Below, one piece after another: positions 26,565 through 35,294 of a stretch of DNA of 64,000 nt. Source of the DNA: Acidimicrobiia bacterium (lineage in GTDB: Bacteria > Actinomycetota > Acidimicrobiia > Acidimicrobiales > Poriferisodalaceae); NCBI GenBank assembly GCA_022820505.1, contig JAJEFK010000054.1, forward strand, positions 1 to 64,000, in the 5' to 3' direction. Position 1 is the first letter of the stretch. Every line of letters begins with the position of its first letter. Position numbers and translations under genes: made by a program. Under the pieces are notes generated by a model. It saw nothing but the letters and a program-made list of their open reading frames with translations. It was not told the DNA's origin and did not search any database.

Positions 26565-28364
26565 ATGGCGGATCTGACAGACCGGAGCGGCGGCTACTTC
26601 GTCGGCACCAAGCCTTCGGAGCGCTACCCCATCTGGACGCGCGCCAACGTGGGCGAGGTGTTCCCGGATCCGGTGAGGATGAGCACCTTCGACTTCGCGT
26701 TCCAGAACGACGACGGCATTCGCATATCCGAGTGGGGATTCCGCGATGCGTATGTGGAGATGGGCGCGTTCGACTACGACGAGTTCGATCCCGACAACTG
26801 CGTCTTCTTGGGTGTCTTCGGCGGCTACACCTATCTCAACGCCGCCGTCGGTCGCGTGTTCGGCGCCCGCGCCCCCGGCATCGACGTCGACACCGTCGAC
26901 CGGACCTTCTTCGGCGAGCAGCCGGGCATCCCGCCGTACGAACCGCATCCCGACGACGCCAGCCCCGCGGCGGAGCAGCGCATCGGCGAGACCTTCCTCA
27001 TGCTGTTCGCGGCGCCGGCGTTGCCGGAGGTGCACGAAGACGAGCAGAACATCGCCGAGCTGCGTGCACAGCGGCCCGACTTCACCCAGATGGGCGATCA
27101 CGAGATCATCGATTGGATCGACGATTTCCTCCAGTCGGGCTACGGCGACGGGGCCGGATTCCGGCTGCTGTTCGCGCGCCACCTGAAGGTGTCGTTCCTG
27201 GCGGCGGTGCCGCTGGGCGCGATCGAGCAGGTGTGCACGGCGCTGGGCCGGCCCGAGGACACGCTCAAGCTGGTGGCCGGCTTCGGCGACGTGGCCTCCG
27301 CCGCGCCCTCCGATGCGATGTGGGAGCTCGGGCGGCAGGTCGCCGCGTCGAGCGCGCTGGGTGCGCTGTTCGACGAGGGACCGGTGGGCTTGGCCGACCG
27401 CCTGGCTGCGGCCGGCGCTGGGGAACCTTCAGGCGACGCCGCGGCGTTCAACGAGGCCTTCGCCTCCTTCGTGTACGAGTTCGGCTCGCGGGGGCCGAAC
27501 GAATGGGAGATGAGCTGCCCGACGTGGGAGACCGACCCCGACATCGCGCTGGCGGCTATCGACCGCATGCGCCTGGCGCCCGCCGATGCCGAGCCGGCAC
27601 GGCGCCGGGCAGAATTGGCCGCCCAGCGAGAGGCGCTGACTGCAGAGATCTCCGCGTTGCTCGAGGCCGACCCCGACACTCAGATGCAGTTCAACCTGGC
27701 CCTCGGTGCGGCAGCCGTGTACCTGCCGGGGCGCGAGCGCACCAAGACCAACTGCGTGCGCTTCGTGAACGAGTGCCGCATCGCCTCGCGGGTGCTGGGT
27801 GAGCGGCTCGTCGAGCGGGGCCAGTTCAGCGGGCAGACCGAGTTCGGCATGCTGCGACTGTCCGAAATCCACGAGATGCTCGACGACCCGACCGGTTGGG
27901 CAGAGGTGATTGCCGAGCGTCAGGCCCAGTGGGACGACGCCGCGTCGCGCCAGGAGCCGTTCGTCATCGTCGGCGACCCGCCGCCGATGTCAGAGTGGCC
28001 TCGCCGAGGTGAATCTGAACTGCCGCAGCTCTCGGCGGGCGAGACGCTCGCCGGCTTGCCAGGCTGCCCTGGCATCGCCCGTGGGCGGGCCCGAGTCGTG
28101 CTCGACAGCAGCGACCCGACCGCCCTCTCGCCCGGCGATGTGCTCGTGGCGCCGCTCACCGATCCGTCGTGGACGCCGCTGTTCGTCAGCGCGAGCGCGG
28201 TGGTCGTCGACGTCGGCGCAGCGCTCAGCCATTCGGTGATCGTGAGCCGCGAGCTCGGACTGCCGTGCGTCATCTCCGCAACCGGGGCGACAGGACGCAT
28301 CCCCGATGGCGCGCTCATCGAAGTGAATGGCGACACCGGCATGATCACTGTGCTCGAGCTGTAG
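26565..28364 (+). CDS. PEP-utilising enzyme swivel-domain protein
   Basis: 599 residues; the ATG follows a GGGAGG site. The last 90 residues form the phosphohistidine swivel domain of PEP synthase/PPDK-type enzymes: GCPGIARGRARVVL, SPGDVLVAPLTDPSWTPLF and GAALSHSVIVSRELGLPCV, with the phospho-acceptor His at 556. The first 500 residues are mostly helical and do not show the ATP-grasp or PEP TIM-barrel motifs, so this is not a complete synthase. Similar proteins are annotated as PEP-utilising enzyme, mobile region. It may accept phosphate from a partner or act on an unknown substrate. Confidence 0.82.
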   Translation: MADLTDRSGGYFVGTKPSERYPIWTRANVGEVFPDPVRMSTFDFAFQNDDGIRISEWGFRDAYVEMGAFDYDEFDPDNCVFLGVFGGYTYLNAAVGRVFGARAPGIDVDTVDRTFFGEQPGIPPYEPHPDDASPAAEQRIGETFLMLFAAPALPEVHEDEQNIAELRAQRPDFTQMGDHEIIDWIDDFLQSGYGDGAGFRLLFARHLKVSFLAAVPLGAIEQVCTALGRPEDTLKLVAGFGDVASAAPSDAMWELGRQVAASSALGALFDEGPVGLADRLAAAGAGEPSGDAAAFNEAFASFVYEFGSRGPNEWEMSCPTWETDPDIALAAIDRMRLAPADAEPARRRAELAAQREALTAEISALLEADPDTQMQFNLALGAAAVYLPGRERTKTNCVRFVNECRIASRVLGERLVERGQFSGQTEFGMLRLSEIHEMLDDPTGWAEVIAERQAQWDDAASRQEPFVIVGDPPPMSEWPRRGESELPQLSAGETLAGLPGCPGIARGRARVVLDSSDPTALSPGDVLVAPLTDPSWTPLFVSASAVVVDVGAALSHSVIVSRELGLPCVISATGATGRIPDGALIEVNGDTGMITVLEL

Positions 28365-28368
28365 TCGC

Positions 28369-29190
28369 TCAGCGTTCAGGCCAGTCGGGCAGACGCCGCT
28401 CGGTCAGCGCCCGCACACCTTCGAGGTAGTCCGGGCTGGGGATCATCTCGTTGAGCAGCCGATCCGATTCGGAGACCGCAGTGCCCACGTCCCGGTGCTG
28501 GTCCAGGTAGATCTGCCGCTTCGTCGTGGCCAGCGAGCTGGGCGCGACGCGGGCGGCCATGTCGTACGCGTACTCGTACACGTGATCCATGAGCTCCGAT
28601 GCCTCGACGATTTCGTTGAACAGGCCCCAGCCCTCGGTGTCGGCGGCGAGGAACTTGCGGCTCGACAGCAGCAGGTCGTTGGACCGCGTGATGCCGACGA
28701 GACGGGGGAGCACCCATGAGAGTCCGAACTCTGCGGGCAGCCCCAGCGGCCCGTGGGCGGCCGTGAGCTTGGCATCCGGTGCTGCGAACCGCAGGTCGCA
28801 ATAGCAGGCCAGAACCAGCCCAGCGCCCGCCGCTGCGCCGTTCACCGCCGCGATCGTCACCGTCTCCAGCGCCATCATGAACGCGAAGTTCTGGTCGAAC
28901 TCGGGTGCCACGCCGTAACCCGGCATCGCCAGATCGGCCGATGTGCCGGGGTCGTAGCCACCTTTTTCGCTGTGGCCCTCCAAGGCTTGAGTGTCGGCGC
29001 CCACACAGAAGTCGCGTCCCTCGCCGGTGATCACGACGACGCGGACCCCCGCGTCCTGCTCCGCCTGCTCGAGCACCCAGCGCAGCTCGGTGTGCATCCG
29101 ACCGGTCCAAGCGTTGCGGCGATGCGGGCGCGACAGCGTCAGCGTCGCGACCGGGCCCTCGACGGAGTACTTCGTTGCCTTCAGCTCCAT
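28369..29190 (-). CDS. enoyl-CoA hydratase/isomerase family protein
   Basis: 273 residues of the crotonase fold. Oxyanion-hole elements: GRDFCVGADTQALEG near residue 60 and AAVNGAAAGAGLVLACYCDLRFAA near 115. The catalytic Glu position is plausibly filled by the Glu of PLGLPAEFGLSWVLPRLVG near 147. The N-terminus SRPHRRNAWTGRMHTEL is typical. A GAGAGGGAC ribosome site precedes the ATG. The gene follows cysQ on the same strand across a tandemly duplicated spacer. Confidence 0.9.
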   Translation of the reverse strand: MELKATKYSVEGPVATLTLSRPHRRNAWTGRMHTELRWVLEQAEQDAGVRVVVITGEGRDFCVGADTQALEGHSEKGGYDPGTSADLAMPGYGVAPEFDQNFAFMMALETVTIAAVNGAAAGAGLVLACYCDLRFAAPDAKLTAAHGPLGLPAEFGLSWVLPRLVGITRSNDLLLSSRKFLAADTEGWGLFNEIVEASELMDHVYEYAYDMAARVAPSSLATTKRQIYLDQHRDVGTAVSESDRLLNEMIPSPDYLEGVRALTERRLPDWPER

Positions 29191-29210
29191 GTGTCCCTCT
29201 CGGCGGCCGT

Positions 29211-29303
29211 CAAGCCTCGCCCTCGATGCTGTGCTTGCTGGGTGATCTCAGGCTTCGCCTTCGATGCTGTGCTTGCTGGGTGATCTCAGGCCTCGCCTTC
29301 GAT
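29211..29303 (-). repeat. 38-bp tandem repeat duplicating the cysQ 3' end
   Basis: Two 38-base units (29211-29248, 29249-29286) differ at a few positions, and a 17-base partial third unit (29287-29303) lies within the cysQ 3' end. Each unit repeats the codons for IEGEA, a TGA stop and a GATCACCCAGCAAGC spacer. Confidence 0.8.
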
Positions 29304-30053
29304 CACCTGCCGCAGCGCCTCGAGGGCATCCGCGGCGAGTTCGGGGCGGCAGATCAGCAGGTCGGGCAGCCATGGGTCGGCGAAGTTGTATTCGAGTTCC
29401 GATCCGTCGCAGCGGCTGGCGTGCAGGCCCGCCGCGCGCGCCACGGCCACCGGCGCGCAGTTGTCCCACTCGAATTGCCCTCCCGAATGGGCGTAGATGT
29501 CCGCCATGCCGAGCACCACCGCCATGGCCTTGGCACCCGCGGAGCCGAGCGTCATCAGCTCGGCATCGAGCGCCTGGGCGATGATGACCGCCGCCGCGGG
29601 CGGGCGCGACCTGCTGACGACGAGGCGGGGCTGCCCGTTGTGCGGTGCCGGCAGCAGCGGCTCAGGGTCGGTGCACAGCGTCTTCCCGACCGCCGGCAGC
29701 GCCACGGCGCCGGCGGTGGGCACACCGTTCTCGACCAGAGCGATGTGCACCGCCCAGTCCGAGCGACCGGGTTCGGAATACTCGCGCGTTCCATCCAGGG
29801 GATCCACGATCCAGACGCGGTCCGCAGACAGGCGAGCGAGATCGTCGCGCCCTTCCTCGGACAGGATGGCGTCATCGGGCCGTGCCTCGGCCAGCCGCTT
29901 CACGATGTGCCGGTGGGCCTCGGAATCGCCCGTGTCACGGACCTCCCAGGTCCCGGCCCCTGAGCTGAAGAGTCGATCGCGGACTTCCACCAGCAGGGCC
30001 CCGGTCTCGGTGGCCACGCTCTCGGCAAGAGCATGGTCGTCGGGTTGGGCCAT
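29286..30053 (-). CDS. cysQ: 3'(2'),5'-bisphosphate nucleotidase / inositol monophosphatase family
   Basis: 255 residues. Metal-site motifs of the FIG/IMPase family: AILSEEGRDD near residue 66, VWIVDPLDGTREYSE near 80 (DP-x-DGT) and GGQFEWDNCAPVAVARAAGL near 190 (WD). The GTREYS form is typical of CysQ, which removes the 3' phosphate from PAP/PAPS in sulfur metabolism; an inositol phosphatase role is possible. The ATG at 30053 was chosen because the much longer open frame upstream is the antisense of aapJ. The last codons have been copied into the spacer as a tandem repeat. Confidence 0.87.
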   Translation of the reverse strand: MAQPDDHALAESVATETGALLVEVRDRLFSSGAGTWEVRDTGDSEAHRHIVKRLAEARPDDAILSEEGRDDLARLSADRVWIVDPLDGTREYSEPGRSDWAVHIALVENGVPTAGAVALPAVGKTLCTDPEPLLPAPHNGQPRLVVSRSRPPAAAVIIAQALDAELMTLGSAGAKAMAVVLGMADIYAHSGGQFEWDNCAPVAVARAAGLHASRCDGSELEYNFADPWLPDLLICRPELAADALEALRQVIEGEA

Positions 30054-30272
30054 CGGCCAAGTGTGCCCTCTGGATGGGCTGGCAACACGCAGACAGCGAC
30101 TTCGAAGCGACCCACGGCAGCATGCCTGCCGACAGCAGCCGGTGTTGTTCGCCCCAGAGTGTCGGGGCTGCAAATCCGTACGGGTAGCCTCGCGGATCGT
30201 CAGGTGCGGCGGAGTGCAACACCGCGCTTCGCGCGCCTGCGTCATGGACAACCGATGGAGGGAATGTTCTCT

Positions 30273-31442
30273 ATGAATAGACGATTCGCGCCGATTTCTC
30301 GGCGGTCTGCGTTGCGACTCGGCGGCGTGCTGATGGCGATCGCATTGGTGGCCGCGGCATGCGGCTCTGACGATGGCGACGATCAGGACGTTGATGGCCA
30401 CGAGCCGGCGGCGACAACCGAAGCAGAGGCAGCCGCCGAAGAACCGGAAGCCGAAGTCGAAATGACGCAGGACACCGGCGACCTGCTCGCGGTGGTCCAA
30501 GATCGCGGCACCCTCAACTGCGGCGTCAGCGGTTCGGCAGTGGCCTTCTCGGAGACGCAGCCTGATGGCAGCACGACCGGCTTCGATGCCGACTACTGCC
30601 GTGCAGTAGCCGCAGCGATCCTGGGCGATGCCGGAGCGGTCAATTTCGTGCCGCTGACGGCGGCCGAGCGCTTCACGGCGCTGGAGGCCGGCGACATCGA
30701 CCTGCTGGTGCGCAACACCACCTGGACTCAGAGCCGAGACACCGACCTCGTGCTCGACTTCGGGCCCACCACCTACTACGACGGCCAGCAGCTCATGGCT
30801 CGGGTCGATGACGGCTTCTCGGGCACGTCGACAGTGTCGGATCTCGATGGTGCCACGGTGTGCACCAACGCCGGCACGACCACCGAGAAGAACATTGCCG
30901 ATGCTGCCAATGCAGCCGGCATCGAGATCACGCTGTCCACCTTCGAGGACTTCGACATCGTCACCGAGAACTTCATCTCGGGTGCGTGCGATGCGGTGAC
31001 CACTGACGGCTCTGCGCTCGTCGGCCGCAAGGTGAAGCAGGAGGGCGACCAGAACTGGGTGATCTTCCCGCCGACGCCGATCTCGAAGGAGCCGCTGGGT
31101 CCGGTCTACATCCAGAACCAGTCGAACTTCGGCGATGTCGTGAACTGGACCGTGTACGCCATGATCATCGCTGATGAGAAGGGCATCACCTCGGCCAACA
31201 TCGATTCGATGATGGGCAGCGGCGACCTCGATGCCGAGGCAGTCCGCATGCTCGGCGGCGAGGGCGAGCTGCAGACCAAGATGGGTCTGTCGGCCGACGC
31301 CTTCTACAACGTGATCAGCCAGGTCGGCAACTACGACGAGGTCTACACCCGCAACCTCGGCCCCGTTGGCCTGAGCCGTGACGGCTCGGCGAACGCGCGC
31401 TGGACTGCGGGCGGTCTCATCTACGCACCGCCTGCTCGCTGA
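30273..31442 (+). CDS. aapJ: polar amino-acid ABC transporter substrate-binding protein
   Basis: 389 residues from the ATG at 30273; in-frame ATGs at 30255 and 30264 exist, but the GGAGGG site is best spaced for the last. The signal region contains SRRSALRLGG, a Tat-like twin arginine, and ends in LVAAACGS, a lipoprotein Cys. An acidic linker follows, then the type III solute-binding fold: VQDRGTLNCGVSGS, GFDADYCRAVAAAILGD, ERFTALEAGDIDLLVRNTTWT and GACDAVTTDGSALVG. These match AapJ/BztA, which bind general L-amino acids. First gene of aapJQMP; a strong hairpin follows it. Confidence 0.93.
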   Translation: MNRRFAPISRRSALRLGGVLMAIALVAAACGSDDGDDQDVDGHEPAATTEAEAAAEEPEAEVEMTQDTGDLLAVVQDRGTLNCGVSGSAVAFSETQPDGSTTGFDADYCRAVAAAILGDAGAVNFVPLTAAERFTALEAGDIDLLVRNTTWTQSRDTDLVLDFGPTTYYDGQQLMARVDDGFSGTSTVSDLDGATVCTNAGTTTEKNIADAANAAGIEITLSTFEDFDIVTENFISGACDAVTTDGSALVGRKVKQEGDQNWVIFPPTPISKEPLGPVYIQNQSNFGDVVNWTVYAMIIADEKGITSANIDSMMGSGDLDAEAVRMLGGEGELQTKMGLSADAFYNVISQVGNYDEVYTRNLGPVGLSRDGSANARWTAGGLIYAPPAR

Positions 31443-31502
31443 TCGCATGCCTGGCGGCTGGGCACAGCCCGGCCCGGCAGGCAGGTGATCACTGCAACTG
31501 GC

Positions 31503-31534
31503 ACGGCCCCCGACCCGACCGGGTCGGGGGCCGT
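31503..31534 (+). terminator. strong hairpin terminator/attenuator after aapJ
   Basis: ACGGCCCCCGACCC, loop GACC and GGGTCGGGGGCCGT form a perfect 14-base-pair stem 60 bases after the aapJ stop. There is no T run. It probably limits read-through so that the binding protein is made in excess over the permeases. Confidence 0.75.
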
Positions 31535-31561
31535 TGCGCGCTCCGGCGCAAGAAGCCGATC

Positions 31562-31622
31562 ACTGCATGACTCAATGCACCCGATGCAATAGCCCGATGC
31601 ATGCGACCTCGTCGCGTAGGGT
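31562..31622 (+). promoter_or_regulatory. promoter region of aapQ with repeated ATGCA motifs and TAGGGT -10
   Basis: TAGGGT (31617-31622) ends eight bases before the GTG start of aapQ, as for a leaderless message. Upstream, TGCAT/ATGCA occurs four times within 45 bases, including two CCCGATGCA copies, a possible regulator site. Confidence 0.45.
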
Positions 31623-31630
31623 GACCTGCG

Positions 31631-33175
31631 GTGAGCGACCCCCGAGCACCGGACCGTGACGCCTCCCTGAGCACGCTGGGAACCCGTCCGCCGTTCTACC
31701 GGGACGCGACGGTCGTGCGCTGGATCGCGCAGGTCGGCACGCTCATTCTCGTCTTGGCGGCAATGTGGTTCCTCGCCACCGAGGCGGGGGACAGCCTGCG
31801 AGCCCGCGGCGCCAATATCGACTTCGACTTCATCTCCGACCACATCGGCATCAAGGTGGGCTGGGGGATCGACACGAACCCTGACACGGGCGGACGGGCG
31901 CTGTGGGTCGGCATGGTGAACACCATCCGGATGGCTGCCGCGGGCATCGCGCTCGCTTCGGTGGTCGGCGTGCTGGTGGGTCTGGCCCGGCTGTCCTCCA
32001 ACTGGCCGCTGCGGCGGCTCGCAGGCGTGTACGTGGAGGCGTTGCGCAACATCCCGCTGCTGGTGCAGATCCTGGTGTATGCAGCAGTGCTGGCGTCGCT
32101 CCCGAACGTCTCGTTCGGCATGGGGCCGATCCCCGGCTGGGTCCACCTGTCCAACAAGGGCCTGTCAATCCCGCGGGTTTTCATCGCCGACGGCTTCTAC
32201 CAGTGGGCCGTCGTCATGCTGATCGGAGGCGTCATTGCGCGTGTCGTCTTCAAGCGGTTGGCGGCTCGGCGCGAGCAGACCGGAATGCAGACCAATGCCG
32301 GCGCCTGGGCAACGGGAATAGTCGCAGTCTTCGCCATCGCGGGGTGGTGGGTGCACCCCATCTTCGGCTGGCTGGGGGGCATCTTCGACGGCCTGTCGGA
32401 CGCAGTCGGCTCGATCCCGCAGGGAGCTGTGCAGCTCGTCGCCGCGCTGGCCGCGGCGGCGGTGGCAGTGTGGTGGATACGCCGCTTCCTCGCGCAACAC
32501 CGCACGCCGGCAGGTCTCGTGCGGCTCACCGACGACGACTGGTTCCGCATGATCTTCGCCGTCGCAGGAGCGGCGATCGTGGTGCTCTTCGTGGCTGTGC
32601 TGTGGCCCGGACTGTCGAGCTGGATAGTCAATTCATCGAGCGACGGCCTCGGCGTGCTGGCAGACAAGTTCGGCAATGGGCGGACCGGTGCGCCGATCGA
32701 TGCCATGCGCCCCGACATCGTGCAGCCAGGCAACTTCCCCAACTACGGTCCCGCCGGTTTGAACTTGCCCATCGGCTTCGCCGCTGTCTATTTCGGCGTC
32801 GTCTTCTACACCGCAGCGTTCATCGCCGAGATCGTGCGCGGCGGCATCTTGGCAGTGCCCAAGGGCCAGAGTGAGGCGGCTCAGGCGGTGGGCCTGCGGC
32901 GCTCGACAGCGCTGCGACGCGTGATCCTGCCCCAGGCACTGCGGGTGATCCTGCCGCCCGTCGGCAACCAATACCTGAACCTCACCAAGAACACGTCGCT
33001 GGCCATCGCCGTGGGTTACAGCGATCTCGTTCAGATTGGCCAGACGGTCTACAACCAGACCGGCAAGACGCTGCAGGTCATGGCGGTGTGGATGCTGTTC
33101 TACCTCGCCTGCTCGCTGACGATTTCCGCGGCCGTCAATTTCTTCAATATCCGGCTGCGGATCGTGGAGCGTTGA
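31631..33175 (+). CDS. aapQ: polar amino-acid ABC transporter permease AapQ
   Basis: 514 residues, GTG start. Like AapQ/BztB it has an N-terminal helix, a periplasmic segment, the first transmembrane helices (LWVGMVNTIRMAAAGIALASVVGVLVGLARL, split) with EALRNIPLLVQ, then a long middle insert of extra helices, and the C-terminal EAA loop SEAAQAVGLRRSTALRRVILPQALRVILPP (split) that contacts the ATPase. About 110-120 residues longer than typical AapQ because of the central part (about 195-340). It forms the membrane channel with AapM. Confidence 0.92.
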   Translation: MSDPRAPDRDASLSTLGTRPPFYRDATVVRWIAQVGTLILVLAAMWFLATEAGDSLRARGANIDFDFISDHIGIKVGWGIDTNPDTGGRALWVGMVNTIRMAAAGIALASVVGVLVGLARLSSNWPLRRLAGVYVEALRNIPLLVQILVYAAVLASLPNVSFGMGPIPGWVHLSNKGLSIPRVFIADGFYQWAVVMLIGGVIARVVFKRLAARREQTGMQTNAGAWATGIVAVFAIAGWWVHPIFGWLGGIFDGLSDAVGSIPQGAVQLVAALAAAAVAVWWIRRFLAQHRTPAGLVRLTDDDWFRMIFAVAGAAIVVLFVAVLWPGLSSWIVNSSSDGLGVLADKFGNGRTGAPIDAMRPDIVQPGNFPNYGPAGLNLPIGFAAVYFGVVFYTAAFIAEIVRGGILAVPKGQSEAAQAVGLRRSTALRRVILPQALRVILPPVGNQYLNLTKNTSLAIAVGYSDLVQIGQTVYNQTGKTLQVMAVWMLFYLACSLTISAAVNFFNIRLRIVER

Positions 33176-33176
33176 C

Positions 33177-35198
33177 GTGACCGATCCGATGCCGCCCGCT
33201 GCACCGAGCGCTCTCGCGGCTGAGCCCGTGGGCCCCGCAGCGAGCCCGCCCGACCGGCCCAGCCTGCCGCCCGGTCGTTGGATCCGCGAAAACCTCTTCC
33301 CCAACGCCCGCAACTCGATTCTGACCGTCTTCGCGATCCTCGTTGCGCTGTTCACTTACCGGGGACTGCTGAACTTCATGTTCAGCGAGGAGCGCTCGTG
33401 GATTGCGGTGCGCACCAATCTGCGACTCATGTTCACGCAGGCCTACCCCGAGCACCAGTACGTACGCGTGTGGGTGACAGTCGGGATCGTCATGGTGCTC
33501 GCTGGGCTGAGTGCGGGCATCTGGGCCCGCTGGGGCGGCGTGACGCTGAAGCGGTTGATGGGTTGGCTGATGTCGGGTGGAGGCCTCATTGCCGTCGGCG
33601 TGCTGATACGCGAGCCGAGCGTGCTCACCGACGCAGCGGGGGAGACGGTGCGCGACGACGCCGGCGAGCTAGTGCGCGAGTCGTTCGCTGCCGCGATGGC
33701 GGATCGATGGGTGTGGTGGGCCGTCGCGCTCGTGCTGTTCGCGCTGGGCCTGGCGCTGTGGCTGCGCTTCGATGACTTGGCCCGTCGCACGAGCGAGATC
33801 CCTGTCGCCTGGCTTGTGTTCGGATTGCCGGGGCTGCTGGTGGCGTCCACCTGGGTGATTCGCTACGGGCACTACGCATTCGCCGACGGCGAGTTCATCG
33901 CCGAACCCGGGCAGCTCGTGGCAATGAGCACGAGGGTGCCGTGGACGGTCATGTGGCTGTTGCTGATCGGCTGCTACGGGCTGGGCCGAGTCGCACGCGA
34001 ACGCGCTATCGCCTCAGCGCAGGCGGCTGCCGATGCCAGCGACGATGTCGAGGTCGCCGAAGAAGGCGCTGGCGGCGAGGGAGCCCCGGAATTGCCCCGG
34101 GGTGCCTTGGCGAAGACCCGGGCGGTCGTCAACCTGGCATGGGTGCTGAGCCCCTTCTTCCTCTACTGGGTCGTGATGCGCGATCCCGAGATCGACTACG
34201 CCCACGTGTTCTCGACCATGCTGCCGATGGGGCTGGCGTTCGGCGTGGCGGGCTCGGCGGTGCTGTGGTGGTTGACGCGCAGCGACGCCGGAGAGGTGGG
34301 GCGCCTGGCGGCGATCGGTCTGCTGTTGCTGGCCGCGTTTCACTGGGTGGCGGCATTCTTCGGCTGGTACTCGATGCTGCAGGTGGCGCGCATCGCCTTC
34401 CTGCTCCTGGCAGTCGCCGGGCTGCTGGCGCCGAACTTCGCAGGCGTGGCCGCTCAGCGGCGCAGGCTGGTGGGGGCGTGGCTGTTCGTGGTGCTGCTGG
34501 TCTTCTACGGCGCAACCGTCATCAATGCGCCGTCGACCATCGAGACGCCGACGGACATGTTCATCGGCGGGTTCAGCGTCACGCTGCTGGTCTCGGTGCT
34601 GACGATCATGTTGTCGTTCCCGATCGGGGTGCTGCTGGCACTGGCCCGGACCTCGCGCCAGCCGATCTTCCGGGTGCTCTCCACGGTCTACATCGAGGTG
34701 ATCCGCGGCGTTCCGCTCATCACGCTGCTGCTGTTCTTCTCCGGCGTGCTGCCGCTGTTCCTGCCCGACGGCATGGAGATCGCCGAGTTGGCCGCGGCGA
34801 TCCTCGGGTACACGCTGTTCTCCGCCGCGTATCTGGCCGAGAACGTGCGCGGCGGGTTGCAGTCGATCCGCCGCGGGCAGTACGAAGCGGCCGATGCCGT
34901 CGGGCTGACCACCACCCAGCGAACTGGGTTCATCGTGCTGCCCCAGTCCTTGCGGGTATCCATCCCGCCGCTCGTGGGTCAGGTGATCGCTACGTTCAAG
35001 GAGACTTCGCTGCTCGCCATCATCGGGTTGTTCGACTTCCTGCGGATGGCCAATTCGGTGGTACCGAACCAGTCGCAGTTCCTGGGGGTCCGGCGCGAGG
35101 GGCTGCTGTTCATCTCGGTCGTGTACTGGGTGGTGGCATTCGCGATGTCGAAGTACAGCCAGCGGCTCGAGCAGCGTGTGGGATTGGGCCAGCGATGA
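33177..35198 (+). CDS. aapM: polar amino-acid ABC transporter permease AapM, enlarged
   Basis: 673 residues; GTG start one base after the aapQ stop. The C-terminal 210 residues are the recognisable permease: MFIGGFSVTLLVSVLTIMLS, EVIRGVPLITLLLFFSGVLP and the EAA loop QYEAADAVGLTTTQRTGFIVLPQSLRV (split). The N-terminal Pro-rich tail and helix also fit AapM. Between them lie about 350 residues with roughly nine extra hydrophobic helices and an acidic cytosolic loop (ASDDVEVAEEGAGGEGAPEL), making this far longer than typical AapM of about 400. Whether the insert has a separate role is unknown. Confidence 0.9.
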   Translation: MTDPMPPAAPSALAAEPVGPAASPPDRPSLPPGRWIRENLFPNARNSILTVFAILVALFTYRGLLNFMFSEERSWIAVRTNLRLMFTQAYPEHQYVRVWVTVGIVMVLAGLSAGIWARWGGVTLKRLMGWLMSGGGLIAVGVLIREPSVLTDAAGETVRDDAGELVRESFAAAMADRWVWWAVALVLFALGLALWLRFDDLARRTSEIPVAWLVFGLPGLLVASTWVIRYGHYAFADGEFIAEPGQLVAMSTRVPWTVMWLLLIGCYGLGRVARERAIASAQAAADASDDVEVAEEGAGGEGAPELPRGALAKTRAVVNLAWVLSPFFLYWVVMRDPEIDYAHVFSTMLPMGLAFGVAGSAVLWWLTRSDAGEVGRLAAIGLLLLAAFHWVAAFFGWYSMLQVARIAFLLLAVAGLLAPNFAGVAAQRRRLVGAWLFVVLLVFYGATVINAPSTIETPTDMFIGGFSVTLLVSVLTIMLSFPIGVLLALARTSRQPIFRVLSTVYIEVIRGVPLITLLLFFSGVLPLFLPDGMEIAELAAAILGYTLFSAAYLAENVRGGLQSIRRGQYEAADAVGLTTTQRTGFIVLPQSLRVSIPPLVGQVIATFKETSLLAIIGLFDFLRMANSVVPNQSQFLGVRREGLLFISVVYWVVAFAMSKYSQRLEQRVGLGQR

Positions 35199-35213
35199 GC
35201 GGGAACGGCCGGA

Positions 35214-35266
35214 GGCGAAGCCGTGGCCCGAGCGGCCCGTGAGCGGAGCGAACAAGAGCGGGGAAA
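35214..35266 (+). repeat. intergenic repeat, copy B
   Basis: Same core as copies near 25314 and 43732, starting GGCGAAGCCGTGGCCCGAGC and ending AGAGCGGGGAAAC. Located between aapM and aapP, 29 bases before the aapP start. Confidence 0.8.
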
Positions 35267-35294
35267 CGGTGTCGCAGACAGAGGGGAATCGACC

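Noticed and set aside
30054-31448. Upstream extension of cysQ to 31448
   Set aside because: The extension is the antisense of aapJ; the family begins at the ATG at 30053.
31503-31534. Riboswitch in the aapJ-aapQ gap
   Set aside because: The structure is a simple perfect stem with a tetraloop, better explained as a terminator or attenuator.
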